The position numbers and the translations under genes were made by a program. Shown in pieces: positions 53,586 to 63,648 of a stretch of 64,000 bases of DNA (its first letter is position 1; every line of letters begins with the position of its first letter). Source of the DNA: 66-474 sp964489055 (GTDB lineage: Bacteria > Pseudomonadota > Gammaproteobacteria > Xanthomonadales > Rhodanobacteraceae); contig CAZAXF010000004.1 of NCBI GenBank assembly GCA_964489055.1, forward strand, positions 1 through 64,000, read 5' to 3'. The notes beneath the pieces are model-generated. The model was not told the origin of the DNA and ran no database searches. It was given only the letters and a program-made list of their open reading frames with translations.

Positions 53586-54221
53586 CTACTTGCGCCGCCA
53601 GTCGCCCGAGGCATCCTTGTAATACCAGCCCGAATGCGCGCGGCTGATCCAGCGCTTGGCGAAGGCCTCGCGCATCTGCTGCGCCCACTCCGGGTGCCCG
53701 TTGGCGACCGCGATCTGCTTGTACAGCGCCGCGCGGTCGGCGTTCTCGGCGGCCACGGCCTGGTTGGCGCGCGCGCGCTCGGGCAACGGAATCTTCGAGG
53801 CGTCGTGGATCGCGACGTCGCCGTTGTGGGTGAAGCCGACCGCCCCGGAATCGAGCAGGCCCTTCAGCACCGAACGGAAGCGCTGGCGCATGCGCGCCTC
53901 GATGGCCTCGATCGCCGGTGTCTGGATGTCCAGGTTGGCCGGCTCGGCGGCATTCGCCGCGGGAACCAGCGCATCCAGCACGCGCATCGCCAGCGGATCG
54001 CCCGCGCGCGTGCCGTGCCCGGCATCACCGCTGGACGATGCCGGGGCCGCACCCGAATCGGGCTCCTTCGCCGCCGGCGCGCCGTTGTCCGGACCCATGA
54101 TGTTGCTGATCACCTTGTCGGCGGCCTTCTGTGCCGCCGCGGCCGGAAAATACACGTTGATGGTGACGCAGCCGGCCAGCAACGCGAGCACGAGGGAGAT
54201 CAAGAAAACGGGTTTGCGCAT
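53586..54221 (-). CDS. ydbL: YdbL-like DUF1318 lipoprotein with YnbE-like N-terminus
   Basis: 211 residues. Lipobox LAGC (Cys18), then a short beta-strand-like VTINVYFPAAAAQKAADKVI, a low-complexity acidic/Ser linker, and a C-terminal DUF1318 domain (GDVAIHDASKIPLPERARAN ... GWYYKDASGDWRRK) as in YdbL. In E. coli YdbL is a periplasmic protein that works with YdbH and the small lipoprotein YnbE. Here no separate ynbE is present in the 63-base gap to ydbH; the lipidated N-terminus with its VTINV strand may do that job. Confidence 0.85.
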   Translation of the reverse strand: MRKPVFLISLVLALLAGCVTINVYFPAAAAQKAADKVISNIMGPDNGAPAAKEPDSGAAPASSSGDAGHGTRAGDPLAMRVLDALVPAANAAEPANLDIQTPAIEAIEARMRQRFRSVLKGLLDSGAVGFTHNGDVAIHDASKIPLPERARANQAVAAENADRAALYKQIAVANGHPEWAQQMREAFAKRWISRAHSGWYYKDASGDWRRK

Positions 54222-54284
54222 GTCGGTGTCCTTTTCGGGCAGTGGTTCGATTGTGCTGCAAAACGTGGTCGCGCGCGAACGCGG

Positions 54285-56348
54285 CTACTTGATCACCGGC
54301 CCCTCGCCGCTGGTGGCGGCCTCGAGCCGGGCCAGCAGCGTTGCCCAGTCGACCGAGCGCTGGTGGCCGATCACGGTGATGCGCGGCAGGCCGCTGCCTT
54401 CGACGATGGTGTAGCCGCCCTGGTCGGGATTCGGGTCGGGCACGATGCCGCTCATGGTGCACACGCCGTCGGCAAGCGTGCAGCCAAGCCCGATCTTCGC
54501 GTAGTGGAAGGTCTTGAACAGGCGCAGCGCCATGCCCTGCAGGCCGCCGGCGATGCCTCCACCGCCAACGCGGGTCAGGCTCTGGATCGCGTGCTGACTG
54601 ATCTTGCCACCGCCATCCGCGGTCAGGCGCGCCGTGAACGCGGTCGGCTTCCAGTCGACCAGCGTGAGGTCGTGGATCGCGCCATCCAGGCGTCCGCTGA
54701 TCTGGCCGAAGTCGAACACGTGGGTCAACTGCGCAAGGTCGAGCTGCTGCAGGTCGATGTCGGTGGATACCTCGGGCGACGCCCCGAACGGTCGCCGGAT
54801 CTGGAGGTCGGTCACGCTGACCGAGCCGTCGAAAACGTGCATCGACAGCCCGCCGGAAAACACCAGTTCGTCACCACGATAGCGAAGGTCGGGCACCGCG
54901 CCACCCAGCTTGCCCTGGAAGGCCGGCCAACCCAGGGCCTTGCACAACGAGGCAAGATCGACCGCGGTCACCGAAAACGCGGCAGCCAGGCGCTGCTCGC
55001 GGGTCGCGTCCGGGCGCCAGGCCATCCGCGCCAACTGGAACGATCCGCCGAAAAACGTGGTGGTGACCGGTGCGCGCAGCGTCAGCGTGCCGTCGCGGTC
55101 CTGCAGCCCGGCCTGGCCGGGCCCGAATACCAGCCGGTCCAGGGCCAGCCCGTTCCACGCCAGCGTGGTGGCCGGCCGCGAAGCCCCGGCGCGCCAATCC
55201 ACGCCGCCCTTGAGACCGGTCACGGCAAGCCCTCCATCGCCGTGCAGCGACAGGTCATCCGCGTGCAGGTCCAGCGCCCGCAGGCCGCCGGCCGTCAGTC
55301 GCAGCGAGCCGGTGACGCTGCCGGCGGTGTCCAGTCGCTGCAGCCCGGTCAGGGTTTGCACAAGCGTGGTGCCATAGCGCGTGTAGGCCGTCGGGAACAC
55401 CGCCGCGATACGCTTCAGGTCCAGCGATGCCAGGTCGCCCTTGCGGTCGAAGGCCAGGCTGCCGGCCACGCGCAGCGCGTCGCGGTCGTCGTAATCCAGC
55501 GAACCGATGCGGATTCCCGCCGGCCCCACGCTTCCGGCCACGTGCAGGTTGGTGGCGTGCGAAGGCAGGTTCGCGAACACCGGACCCAGCAGCATCTGGC
55601 CGCCATGCAGGTTGCCGTCGAACATCATGCTTGCCGAGGCCCTGCCGAGCTCGATCCGGAAGTTCCCCAGCGCGCCCAGATCCTGCGCCGCGATGGTGCC
55701 CGAGCGGCTGTCCAGGTTCGCGCCGGCGATTTCCGCGCGGCCGGAAACGCGGGTGCCGCCGGCCGAAAGGTCCAGCGCCGCACGTCCGCTGATGGATCCG
55801 CCGGACAGCCGGCCATCCGGCCACGCGGCGGCCACCAGCCCGCGCAGCCACGCCAGCGGCACCCGCGCGAGTTTCAGCTCGACGTGGCTGACCTGGTCGG
55901 TGGGCATCAGGGCGTCGAGGCTGCCCGATCCCTGCACCACGTTTACGGCCAGCGTGTGACCGGCGGGATCGTACGCAATGGTCACCTCGGACGCCGACAG
56001 TGCCCCGCCGGGTGCACCGCGCGCGTTGACGTGGCCGACGAATTTCCAGGTGCCGTCGGCATCGCGCCGCGGCTCGCCCGTGGCACGCAACGCGACGTTG
56101 CGCCAGCCGAGCGCGGGCACCGAGACCCTGGCCGCGTGCAGTTCGACTTCGGGCGCGCCGTCGGGGCCAGTCCCGGCCACCGCGTGCACATCGGCCAGCG
56201 TGACGCCGGGCAGCGACAGCGATGCGATGCGCACGTCCACCGTGGCGTGCGCGCAGCCACAGGCGAGGATCAGGCAGATTCCCGCGAGCAGGGCGTACCC
56301 GCGCGGAACGCGCACCGGCTTGTCGGGGGGACTGCTTGCCACAACCAC
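54285..56348 (-). CDS. ydbH: YdbH, AsmA-like intermembrane lipid transport protein
   Basis: 687 residues. An N-terminal signal/anchor (GYALLAGICLILACGCA) is followed by long beta-strand repeats (VDVRIASLSLPGVTLADVHAV, VELKLARVPLAWLRGLV, LQLDTAG-type units) and the conserved C-terminal YdbH region ISQHAIQSLTRVGGGGIAGGLQG. With TamB and YhdP, YdbH proteins span the periplasm and move phospholipids to the outer membrane. It is directly upstream of the YdbL-like gene. The protein is somewhat shorter than E. coli YdbH (~880). Confidence 0.88.
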   Translation of the reverse strand: MVVASSPPDKPVRVPRGYALLAGICLILACGCAHATVDVRIASLSLPGVTLADVHAVAGTGPDGAPEVELHAARVSVPALGWRNVALRATGEPRRDADGTWKFVGHVNARGAPGGALSASEVTIAYDPAGHTLAVNVVQGSGSLDALMPTDQVSHVELKLARVPLAWLRGLVAAAWPDGRLSGGSISGRAALDLSAGGTRVSGRAEIAGANLDSRSGTIAAQDLGALGNFRIELGRASASMMFDGNLHGGQMLLGPVFANLPSHATNLHVAGSVGPAGIRIGSLDYDDRDALRVAGSLAFDRKGDLASLDLKRIAAVFPTAYTRYGTTLVQTLTGLQRLDTAGSVTGSLRLTAGGLRALDLHADDLSLHGDGGLAVTGLKGGVDWRAGASRPATTLAWNGLALDRLVFGPGQAGLQDRDGTLTLRAPVTTTFFGGSFQLARMAWRPDATREQRLAAAFSVTAVDLASLCKALGWPAFQGKLGGAVPDLRYRGDELVFSGGLSMHVFDGSVSVTDLQIRRPFGASPEVSTDIDLQQLDLAQLTHVFDFGQISGRLDGAIHDLTLVDWKPTAFTARLTADGGGKISQHAIQSLTRVGGGGIAGGLQGMALRLFKTFHYAKIGLGCTLADGVCTMSGIVPDPNPDQGGYTIVEGSGLPRITVIGHQRSVDWATLLARLEAATSGEGPVIK

Positions 56349-56416
56349 CCTTTCTGCGGTATCAATGCCCTGATTGTGCCAGCCCGTGACGGAACGGGCG
56401 CCAACGGAAACCTTCC

Positions 56417-57148
56417 ATGGACTTGGATACGGATACCCCGGGGTTCCGGGTTTTGCTGGCCGAGGACGATCCGGTCAGTCGCGAATTCTTCGTCGGAGCC
56501 CTGCACGCGTGCGCAGTCGAGGTGGCCGCATGCGCCGACGGACCGGCCGCGCTGGAGCGGGCGCGCACCGGGCAATGGGATCTGCTGCTGCTCGACCACC
56601 ACCTGCCCGGCCTTTCCGGCGATGCGCTGCTGGCCACGCTCGACGCGGGTGCCGACCCGGCGCGCCCGCGCCCGACCGCATTGGCGATCACGGCCGCGCC
56701 CGACGAGGACCGTGCCGCGCTGCTGGAGGCGGGGTTCGCTGAAGTCCTGCCCAAGCCGATCGACATCGCAACCCTGCGCGATGCGCTGCGGCGCCACGGC
56801 TGCCCTGGCAGGGACATGCTCGACGACGACGCCGCGTTGCGCGCCTGCGGCTCGCGCGACGTGCTGGCGCGGCTGCGCCGGTTGTTCGCCGAACAGGAGC
56901 TGCCGGCGATCATGGCCCGGGTGGAATCCGGCCGCGAAGATCCGCAGTGTCTGCGCCCGCTGTTGCACCGCCTGCGCGCCTCGTGCGGATTCTGCGGCAC
57001 GGCCGCGCTGGCCTCGGCGGCCGAGGCGTTGCACCGCACCCTGCCGCACGGCAGCCGGCAGGAAATTTCCAGCGCGCTCGACGCCTTCCAGGGCGCACTG
57101 CAGGAAACCCGCGAGGCGCTGCACACCCTGCTCGATACGGCCGATTGA
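56417..57148 (+). CDS. Receiver-Hpt two-component protein
   Basis: 243 residues. Receiver domain (1-125): acidic pocket Glu16/Asp17/Asp18, phospho-acceptor Asp60 in LLLLDHHLPG, Thr92, Lys113 in LPKPID. Hpt domain (140-240): His184 in LLHRLRASCGFCG, the phosphorylatable histidine. No output DNA-binding or enzyme domain. It would act as a middle step of a phosphorelay. No sensor kinase or output regulator adjoins it; it is divergent from ydbH and converges on recO. Confidence 0.88.
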   Translation: MDLDTDTPGFRVLLAEDDPVSREFFVGALHACAVEVAACADGPAALERARTGQWDLLLLDHHLPGLSGDALLATLDAGADPARPRPTALAITAAPDEDRAALLEAGFAEVLPKPIDIATLRDALRRHGCPGRDMLDDDAALRACGSRDVLARLRRLFAEQELPAIMARVESGREDPQCLRPLLHRLRASCGFCGTAALASAAEALHRTLPHGSRQEISSALDAFQGALQETREALHTLLDTAD

Positions 57149-57151
57149 ACC

Positions 57152-57865
57152 TCAGGTGCGCATGGACCCGGCCAGCACCCGCCAGGACTGCAGCCCGCGG
57201 TCGCCAAGCTGGGCCGCGATCAGCGCGCGCATCAGGCGGCGCAACTGCACCAGGCCTTCGGGTCCGGGCGGTTCGCCACCGGCCGCCAACGCCAGCAGTG
57301 CCGAGCCGTCAAGGCGCACGCCACCGGGGACGTTGCCGGCCGCGAACGCGCCCTGCTCGGGGACGTAGTCGTACTCGCGCGCGGGATCGATCGGCGCGCC
57401 GGTTGCCGCATCGGTATCGAGCTGCGGCGCGTAGCCGATCGCGCCCAGCAGGTCGCGTTCGAAACAGCGCAGCGTCCAGGCCAGCGTGCGCGTGTGCGAC
57501 AACGCTTCCAGCAGTGCCGCGTAGCGCTGGAACAGTCGCGGGTGCGGATCGTTGCGCGCGGTCAGGCGTACCAGCAATTCGTTGACGTACATCGCCGAAA
57601 GCAGCGCATCGCCCCGCAGCCCGGCCGCGCAGCCATCCAGCTCGACCGCCGCCAGCGTCTGCAGTTCACCGCGCCCACCCCAGTCCATCCGCAACGGCTG
57701 CAGCGGTTCCAGCAAGGCACGCGGCAACCGCGCCCGCGCACTGCGCACCCCGCGCGCAACCAGTCCCACCCGCCCGAAGTCGCGGCTGAACGCCTCCACC
57801 AGCAGGCTGGTTTCGCGCCAGGCGCGGGCATGCAGGACGTAGGCGGGTTGGGCGGTGGTGCGCAT
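57152..57865 (-). CDS. recO: DNA repair protein RecO
   Basis: 237 residues, the usual size. N-terminal OB fold (YVLHARAWRETSLLVEAFSRDFGRVGLVARGVR) and helical C-domain. RecO loads RecA onto SSB-coated DNA with RecR. The gene ends the lepA-lepB-DUF4845-rnc-era-recO cluster. Its ATG at 57865 follows GGTCCCCGTTGA, with no Shine-Dalgarno, and the 5' region is an array of the heptamer repeat, which is unusual. The converging gene (56417-57148) ends three bases away. Confidence 0.93.
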   Translation of the reverse strand: MRTTAQPAYVLHARAWRETSLLVEAFSRDFGRVGLVARGVRSARARLPRALLEPLQPLRMDWGGRGELQTLAAVELDGCAAGLRGDALLSAMYVNELLVRLTARNDPHPRLFQRYAALLEALSHTRTLAWTLRCFERDLLGAIGYAPQLDTDAATGAPIDPAREYDYVPEQGAFAAGNVPGGVRLDGSALLALAAGGEPPGPEGLVQLRRLMRALIAAQLGDRGLQSWRVLAGSMRT

Positions 57866-58052
57866 TCAACGGGGACCGGGGACCGGGGACCTGGGACCGG
57901 GACGCCGCGTGCGCAGGTCGCGCCCTTGCGTTGCCCGACGCGTTTTGGTGGTGACGCGGTTTCGCGCAGACACCGATCGACCCGCAAGACCCAGCAGTAG
58001 CATCGGATGGTTGCCCTGCCGGTCCCCGGTCCCCGGTCCCCGGTCCCTTCCG
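57866..58052 (-). repeat. Opposed heptamer arrays between era and recO
   Basis: 58018-58048 carries four units of the type CCGGTCC (+ strand) just after the era stop. 57871-57905 carries its G-rich complement (GGGGACCGGGGACCGGGGACC) just before the recO start. Read as the era-recO mRNA, a G-rich and then a C-rich array are separated by about 110 bases and can pair into a long stem at the recO start. Confidence 0.85.
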
Positions 58053-58958
58053 TCACTCATACCCGAACCGCCGCAGCGCATTCTCGTCGTCGGACCAGCC
58101 CGCGCGCACGCGCACCCAGAGTTTCAAATACACGCGCCGGCCCAGCAGTTCCTCGATGTCGCGCCGCGCGGCGCTGCCGATGGCCTTGGCGCGGCGGCCG
58201 CCGGCACCGATGACGATGGCCTTCTGGCCTTCGCGCTCGACCCAGATCACCGCGGCGATGTCGGTCACGCCGTCGGGGCGGTCCTGGAAGTGTTCGATCT
58301 CGACCGTGGTCGCGTAGGGCAATTCCTCGCCCAACTGGCGCATCAATTGTTCGCGCACGCGCTCGGCCGCCAGGAAGCGCTCGCTGCGGTCGGTGAAGGT
58401 GTCGCTGTCGTAGCGCGCGTCGCCTTCGGGCAGGCGCGCCAGGATGGCACGCTCGAGTTCGGCCAGGCCGGTACGGCGCCGCGCGCTGACCATGAACACT
58501 TCGTCCCAGTCGCGGGCGCCGGTCAGCGCGTCCACGTAGGGAAGCAGTTGCGCCTTGTCCTTCACGCCATCGACCTTGTTCACGACCAGCAACCTGGGTA
58601 TCGAACGTGTGACCAGCGCGTCGTACACGGCCTGGTCCTCGTCGTCCCAGTGCCCGGCGGCGACCATTTGAACCGCGATGTCGGCGTCGGCGATCGCGGC
58701 GTGCACGGCACGGTTGAGGCTGCGGTTGATCGCGCGCTTCACGACGCGGTGCAGGCCGGGGGTGTCGAGATAGACCACCTGGCCGCCCTCGGGGTTGGCG
58801 ATGCCCAGGATGCGCTGGCGCGTGGTGTGCGCACGCGGCGTGACAATCGACAGCGGCGCGTCGATCAGCGCGTTCAGCAGCGTGGACTTGCCGACGTTGG
58901 GCCGGCCCACGATGGCCACGCTGCCGCAGCGAAACCGTTTTTCCGGCGGTTGTGCCAT
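58053..58958 (-). CDS. era: GTPase Era
   Basis: 301 residues. G1 GRPNVGKS (18-25), G3 DTPG (65-68), G4 NKVD (127-130), then the KH RNA-binding domain (about 215-300). Era helps assemble the 30S ribosome. It lies downstream of rnc and upstream of recO, as expected. Confidence 0.96.
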   Translation of the reverse strand: MAQPPEKRFRCGSVAIVGRPNVGKSTLLNALIDAPLSIVTPRAHTTRQRILGIANPEGGQVVYLDTPGLHRVVKRAINRSLNRAVHAAIADADIAVQMVAAGHWDDEDQAVYDALVTRSIPRLLVVNKVDGVKDKAQLLPYVDALTGARDWDEVFMVSARRRTGLAELERAILARLPEGDARYDSDTFTDRSERFLAAERVREQLMRQLGEELPYATTVEIEHFQDRPDGVTDIAAVIWVEREGQKAIVIGAGGRRAKAIGSAARRDIEELLGRRVYLKLWVRVRAGWSDDENALRRFGYE

Positions 58959-59065
58959 TCGCAGTCGCTGTTCCGGGGGTTCGGATCCGGCGTCACGGAT
59001 CGGCGCCGATGGCGCCCATCGGCGCGCCGCGATCCGGGCTGCCGGTTGTCGTCGCGCCGCGGCGC

Positions 59066-59716
59066 TCAGGAATCATCGCACAGAAACGCCAGCGCGGCTT
59101 CGGCGGCCATCTGTTCGGCTGCCCGCCGGCTGGTTCCGCTGCCCTCGAAACGCGCCGCGCGCGGCTGCTCGACCAGGCAGGCGACGTCGAACCGCCGCTC
59201 GTGTTCCTCGCCGTGTTCGGCCAGCAGTTCGTACTGCGGCAACGGCAGCCCGTGGCCCTGCAGCCACTCCTGCAGGCGCGTCTTGGGATCCTTGCGCGGC
59301 GGGCCTACCTCGGCCAGCGCGTCGGCGAACACCGCGCGCAGCCACTCGCGGCAGGCCGCGTATCCGCCGTCGCGGTGGATGGCCGCGACCAGTGCCTCGA
59401 ATGCATCGGCGAGGATCGAATCGCGCCGGAAGCCGCCGCTCTTGAGTTCACCGGTGCCCAGGTGCAACGCGTCGCCAAGGCACAGTTCGCGCGCGCGTTC
59501 GGCCAGCGCCGGCTCGCTGACCAGTTGCGCGCGCAGGCGCGAAAGTTCACCCTCGCTGGCGCGCGGCCGCGCATCGAACAGCATCTCGGCGACCACCAGG
59601 TTGACCAGCGCGTCGCCGAGGAATTCGAGGCGTTCGTTGTTCGGGCGTCCGGCGCTTCGGTGGGTCAGTGCCAGTTCCAGCAACGACTGGTCCGAAAAGC
59701 GGTACCCGAGCTTCAC
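59066..59716 (-). CDS. rnc: Ribonuclease III
   Basis: 216 residues. RNase III signature NERLEFLGDALVN (27-39), a second acidic cluster in DAFEALVAAI, and a dsRNA-binding domain at the C-terminus (KTRLQEWLQGHGLPLPQYEL ... RAAEQMAAEAALAFL). Processes rRNA and mRNA. Starts four bases after the DUF4845 gene stop. Confidence 0.95.
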   Translation of the reverse strand: MKLGYRFSDQSLLELALTHRSAGRPNNERLEFLGDALVNLVVAEMLFDARPRASEGELSRLRAQLVSEPALAERARELCLGDALHLGTGELKSGGFRRDSILADAFEALVAAIHRDGGYAACREWLRAVFADALAEVGPPRKDPKTRLQEWLQGHGLPLPQYELLAEHGEEHERRFDVACLVEQPRAARFEGSGTSRRAAEQMAAEAALAFLCDDS

Positions 59717-59720
59717 GTCG

Positions 59721-60107
59721 CTACTGCACCGCGGTCTTCAGCGGCACGGCCTTCTCGAAGTGCACCAGGAAGTCGATGTTGTAGATCCAGGGGATCTGCT
59801 TGTCGTAGCTGAGCTTGAGCGCCTTTCCGCCACCCGGATTGTTGACCACCCGCAGGTTGTCCTGCGCGATGTCCGAGTCGTCGAAGTACTGCGACAACTG
59901 CTGCGTGTCGAGCTGCCGCTGGATCTCCGCGAGGCTGGTATCGCCGCTGGAGGAATTGACATTGGACACCACCGTGTCCAGGGCCTTGGACACGCTGAAG
60001 TAGTCCATGTAGGCGGGAACCAGCTTCATCAGTGTGTAGGCAAAAAATGCCGCGATGATCAGGATGATCACGAACCCGACCATGGTGATGCCTGATTGAC
60101 GTTTCAT
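59721..60107 (-). CDS. DUF4845 membrane-anchored protein
   Basis: 128 residues with one N-terminal transmembrane helix (ITMVGFVIILIIAAFFAYTLMKLVPAY) and a periplasmic domain. DUF4845 genes sit between lepB and rnc in Xanthomonadales and Pseudomonadales; function unknown. ATG at 60107 (MKRQSGIT) resembles a type IV pilin-like leader (short basic start, hydrophobic helix) but lacks the pilin Gly-Phe-Thr cleavage site. Confidence 0.88.
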   Translation of the reverse strand: MKRQSGITMVGFVIILIIAAFFAYTLMKLVPAYMDYFSVSKALDTVVSNVNSSSGDTSLAEIQRQLDTQQLSQYFDDSDIAQDNLRVVNNPGGGKALKLSYDKQIPWIYNIDFLVHFEKAVPLKTAVQ

Positions 60108-60204
60108 GCACTCGCCCCCTCGCTGCCTGCGCTGTGGAAGGTTCACGCGGATCTGCCGCCGCAACGCCGCGGCCCCGCCCGCATCTTAGCGGGATGCGCA
60201 AAGC
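60108..60204. other. Short spacer between lepB and the DUF4845 gene
   Basis: 97 bases with no repeat or hairpin of note. Confidence 0.4.
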
Positions 60205-61107
60205 TTAATGCAAGACCGTGCCGATGCGGTGCCAGTCGGCCAGGCTGAACCAGATGAAAAATGCCTGGCCCGCGAGGTTCTGCTCGGGCACGAATCCCCA
60301 GTAGCGGCTGTCGGCGCTGTCGTCGCGATTGTCGCCCATGGCGAAATAGTGATCCTTGGGCACGTGCCAGCGGCAGCCCCCGGAAGCCAGCCGGACACCA
60401 CCGGAACCGACGCAGTTGTAGGGTTCGTTGTAGGCGAATTCCAGAATCTTGTGCTTGACGCCGTCCAGGTTCTCCTGGTGAAGCGTCACCGGCGCCTTGG
60501 TCGGATCCTCCTCGATCGCGATGCTGTGCTTGTCGGTGCCGTGGTACGGGCCGATCAGCGTCTGCGGCATGACCTTGCCATTGATGATGAGCTGCTCGCC
60601 CCGGACTTCCACCGTGTCGCCGGGCAGCCCGACGATGCGCTTGATGTAGTCCTCCTTCGGATTCCGTGGATAGCGGAACACCGCGATGTCGCCGCGATGC
60701 GGCTCACCGGTATCGAGGATCCTGGTGTTGGTGACGGGCAGGCGCAGCCCGTAGGAAAACTTGTTGACCAGCACGAAATCGCCGACCAGCAGGGTCGGCA
60801 TCATGGAGCCGGAGGGAATCCGGAACGGTTCCAGCAGGAAACTGCGGAACACCAGCACCGCCAGGATCACCGGGAAGAACGAGCGCGCGTAATCGACCAG
60901 CACCGGCTCGCGCGGCCGGATTCCCTCGCCGGCCGCACGTGCCCTGCGCCGGCGCGCGAACAGCAGCTTGTCACCCAGCCAGATGACGAAGAACGCCGCG
61001 GTGATCAGTACCAGCGCCAGGGCGAAGTCGGAGGTCAGGTACCAGATGTACAGGCAGATCGCGACGATCACGACCAGTATCACGGTGCCCACTGCGTCTT
61101 TGTTCAT
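60205..61107 (-). CDS. lepB: Signal peptidase I
   Basis: 300 residues. Two N-terminal transmembrane helices (8-24, 28-48) then the periplasmic catalytic domain with Ser101 in PSGSMMPTL and general-base Lys156 in DYIKRIVGLPGD, plus AMGDNRDDSADSR box E. Removes Sec and Tat signal peptides, serving the many exported proteins in this window. Downstream of lepA with a 192-base gap that holds a degenerate heptamer array (61267-61297). Confidence 0.96.
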   Translation of the reverse strand: MNKDAVGTVILVVIVAICLYIWYLTSDFALALVLITAAFFVIWLGDKLLFARRRRARAAGEGIRPREPVLVDYARSFFPVILAVLVFRSFLLEPFRIPSGSMMPTLLVGDFVLVNKFSYGLRLPVTNTRILDTGEPHRGDIAVFRYPRNPKEDYIKRIVGLPGDTVEVRGEQLIINGKVMPQTLIGPYHGTDKHSIAIEEDPTKAPVTLHQENLDGVKHKILEFAYNEPYNCVGSGGVRLASGGCRWHVPKDHYFAMGDNRDDSADSRYWGFVPEQNLAGQAFFIWFSLADWHRIGTVLH

Positions 61108-61266
61108 TCGTGTTCCTTTCCCGTGCCGTCATTGCGGTGAAAAGCGTCTTCGCGGACCCGGGTACGAGGCTCCGATCCATTCCGGGTTTCGCTGCCGCCA
61201 CGCAAGTTCAGATTGGTCGACCCGCTGCATCCCCGATCAAGTCCGGGTGGCCCTGCACCGGCAGTC

Positions 61267-61297
61267 CGATTCCCGAGTCCCGATTCCCGATTCCCGT
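61267..61297. repeat. Degenerate heptamer array between lepB and lepA
   Basis: ATTCCCG / AGTCCCG units repeated four times on the + strand, ending three bases before the lepA stop. Confidence 0.7.
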
Positions 61298-61299
61298 AA

Positions 61300-63090
<1,791 letters not shown>

Positions 63091-63648
63091 GGGGCGCTGG
63101 CGTCGGCGCCTTGCGGCGCAAAACCGCGATTATCGCATGGGGCGGGACTCGGGACTCGGGAATCCGGGGACAGGGGACCGGGGACAGGGGACAGGGGACA
63201 GGAGACCGGGGACAGGGGACCGGGGACAGGGGACAGGGGGCCGAGGATCGGGGATCGGGGATCGGGGATCGGGGACCGGGGACAGGGGAGCAGAGCGCGG
63301 TGAGCGGGGCCGGGGGCCGGACCCGTGCAATGGCAACACGCGTTTGCCGCCGCGCGGAAACAGCCGCATCTCCATGCCGTGTGCGCGAGAGAGGGCTGCC
63401 TGACGGGGTGCGGCCGCATGAAGATGCGGCACGTGCGTAGGCAACGCGGTGTCAGCCGACCTGGTTCCCGTCTTTGATCGGATTCGCCACAGGACGGACC
63501 GCACCTCCATCCCAACGCTCTCCCCCAACGATGCAGCCGTTGGAGGAGAGGGGGCGAATAACCAACGCGGCCGGCCGCAAGCACGACTTCTCGCGCCACG
63601 TCCGATCCCCGGTCCCCGGTCCCCGGTCCCCGGTCCCGCATCTGCTTG
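63091..63648. repeat. Spacer with two opposed heptamer arrays upstream of lepA
   Basis: 558 bases with no credible gene. 63142-63288 is a G-rich array of about 20 units (ACAGGGG, ACCGGGG, ATCGGGG); 63605-63638 is a C-rich array (CCGGTCC units). The lepA promoter may lie between them. Confidence 0.82.

Noticed and set aside
52266..57368. A 1700-codon open frame on the + strand
   Set aside because: It is antisense to rlmD, degV, ydbL and ydbH and partly overlaps the receiver-Hpt gene. The translation is low-complexity Arg/Ala/Pro/Gly, as expected for the unused strand of high-GC genes.
57855..60095. 746-codon + strand frame over era and rnc
   Set aside because: Antisense shadow; begins inside the heptamer array.
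63142..63288. CRISPR-like array of short repeats
   Set aside because: Units are 7 bases with no unique spacers of regular length and no cas genes; it is a heptamer tandem repeat.
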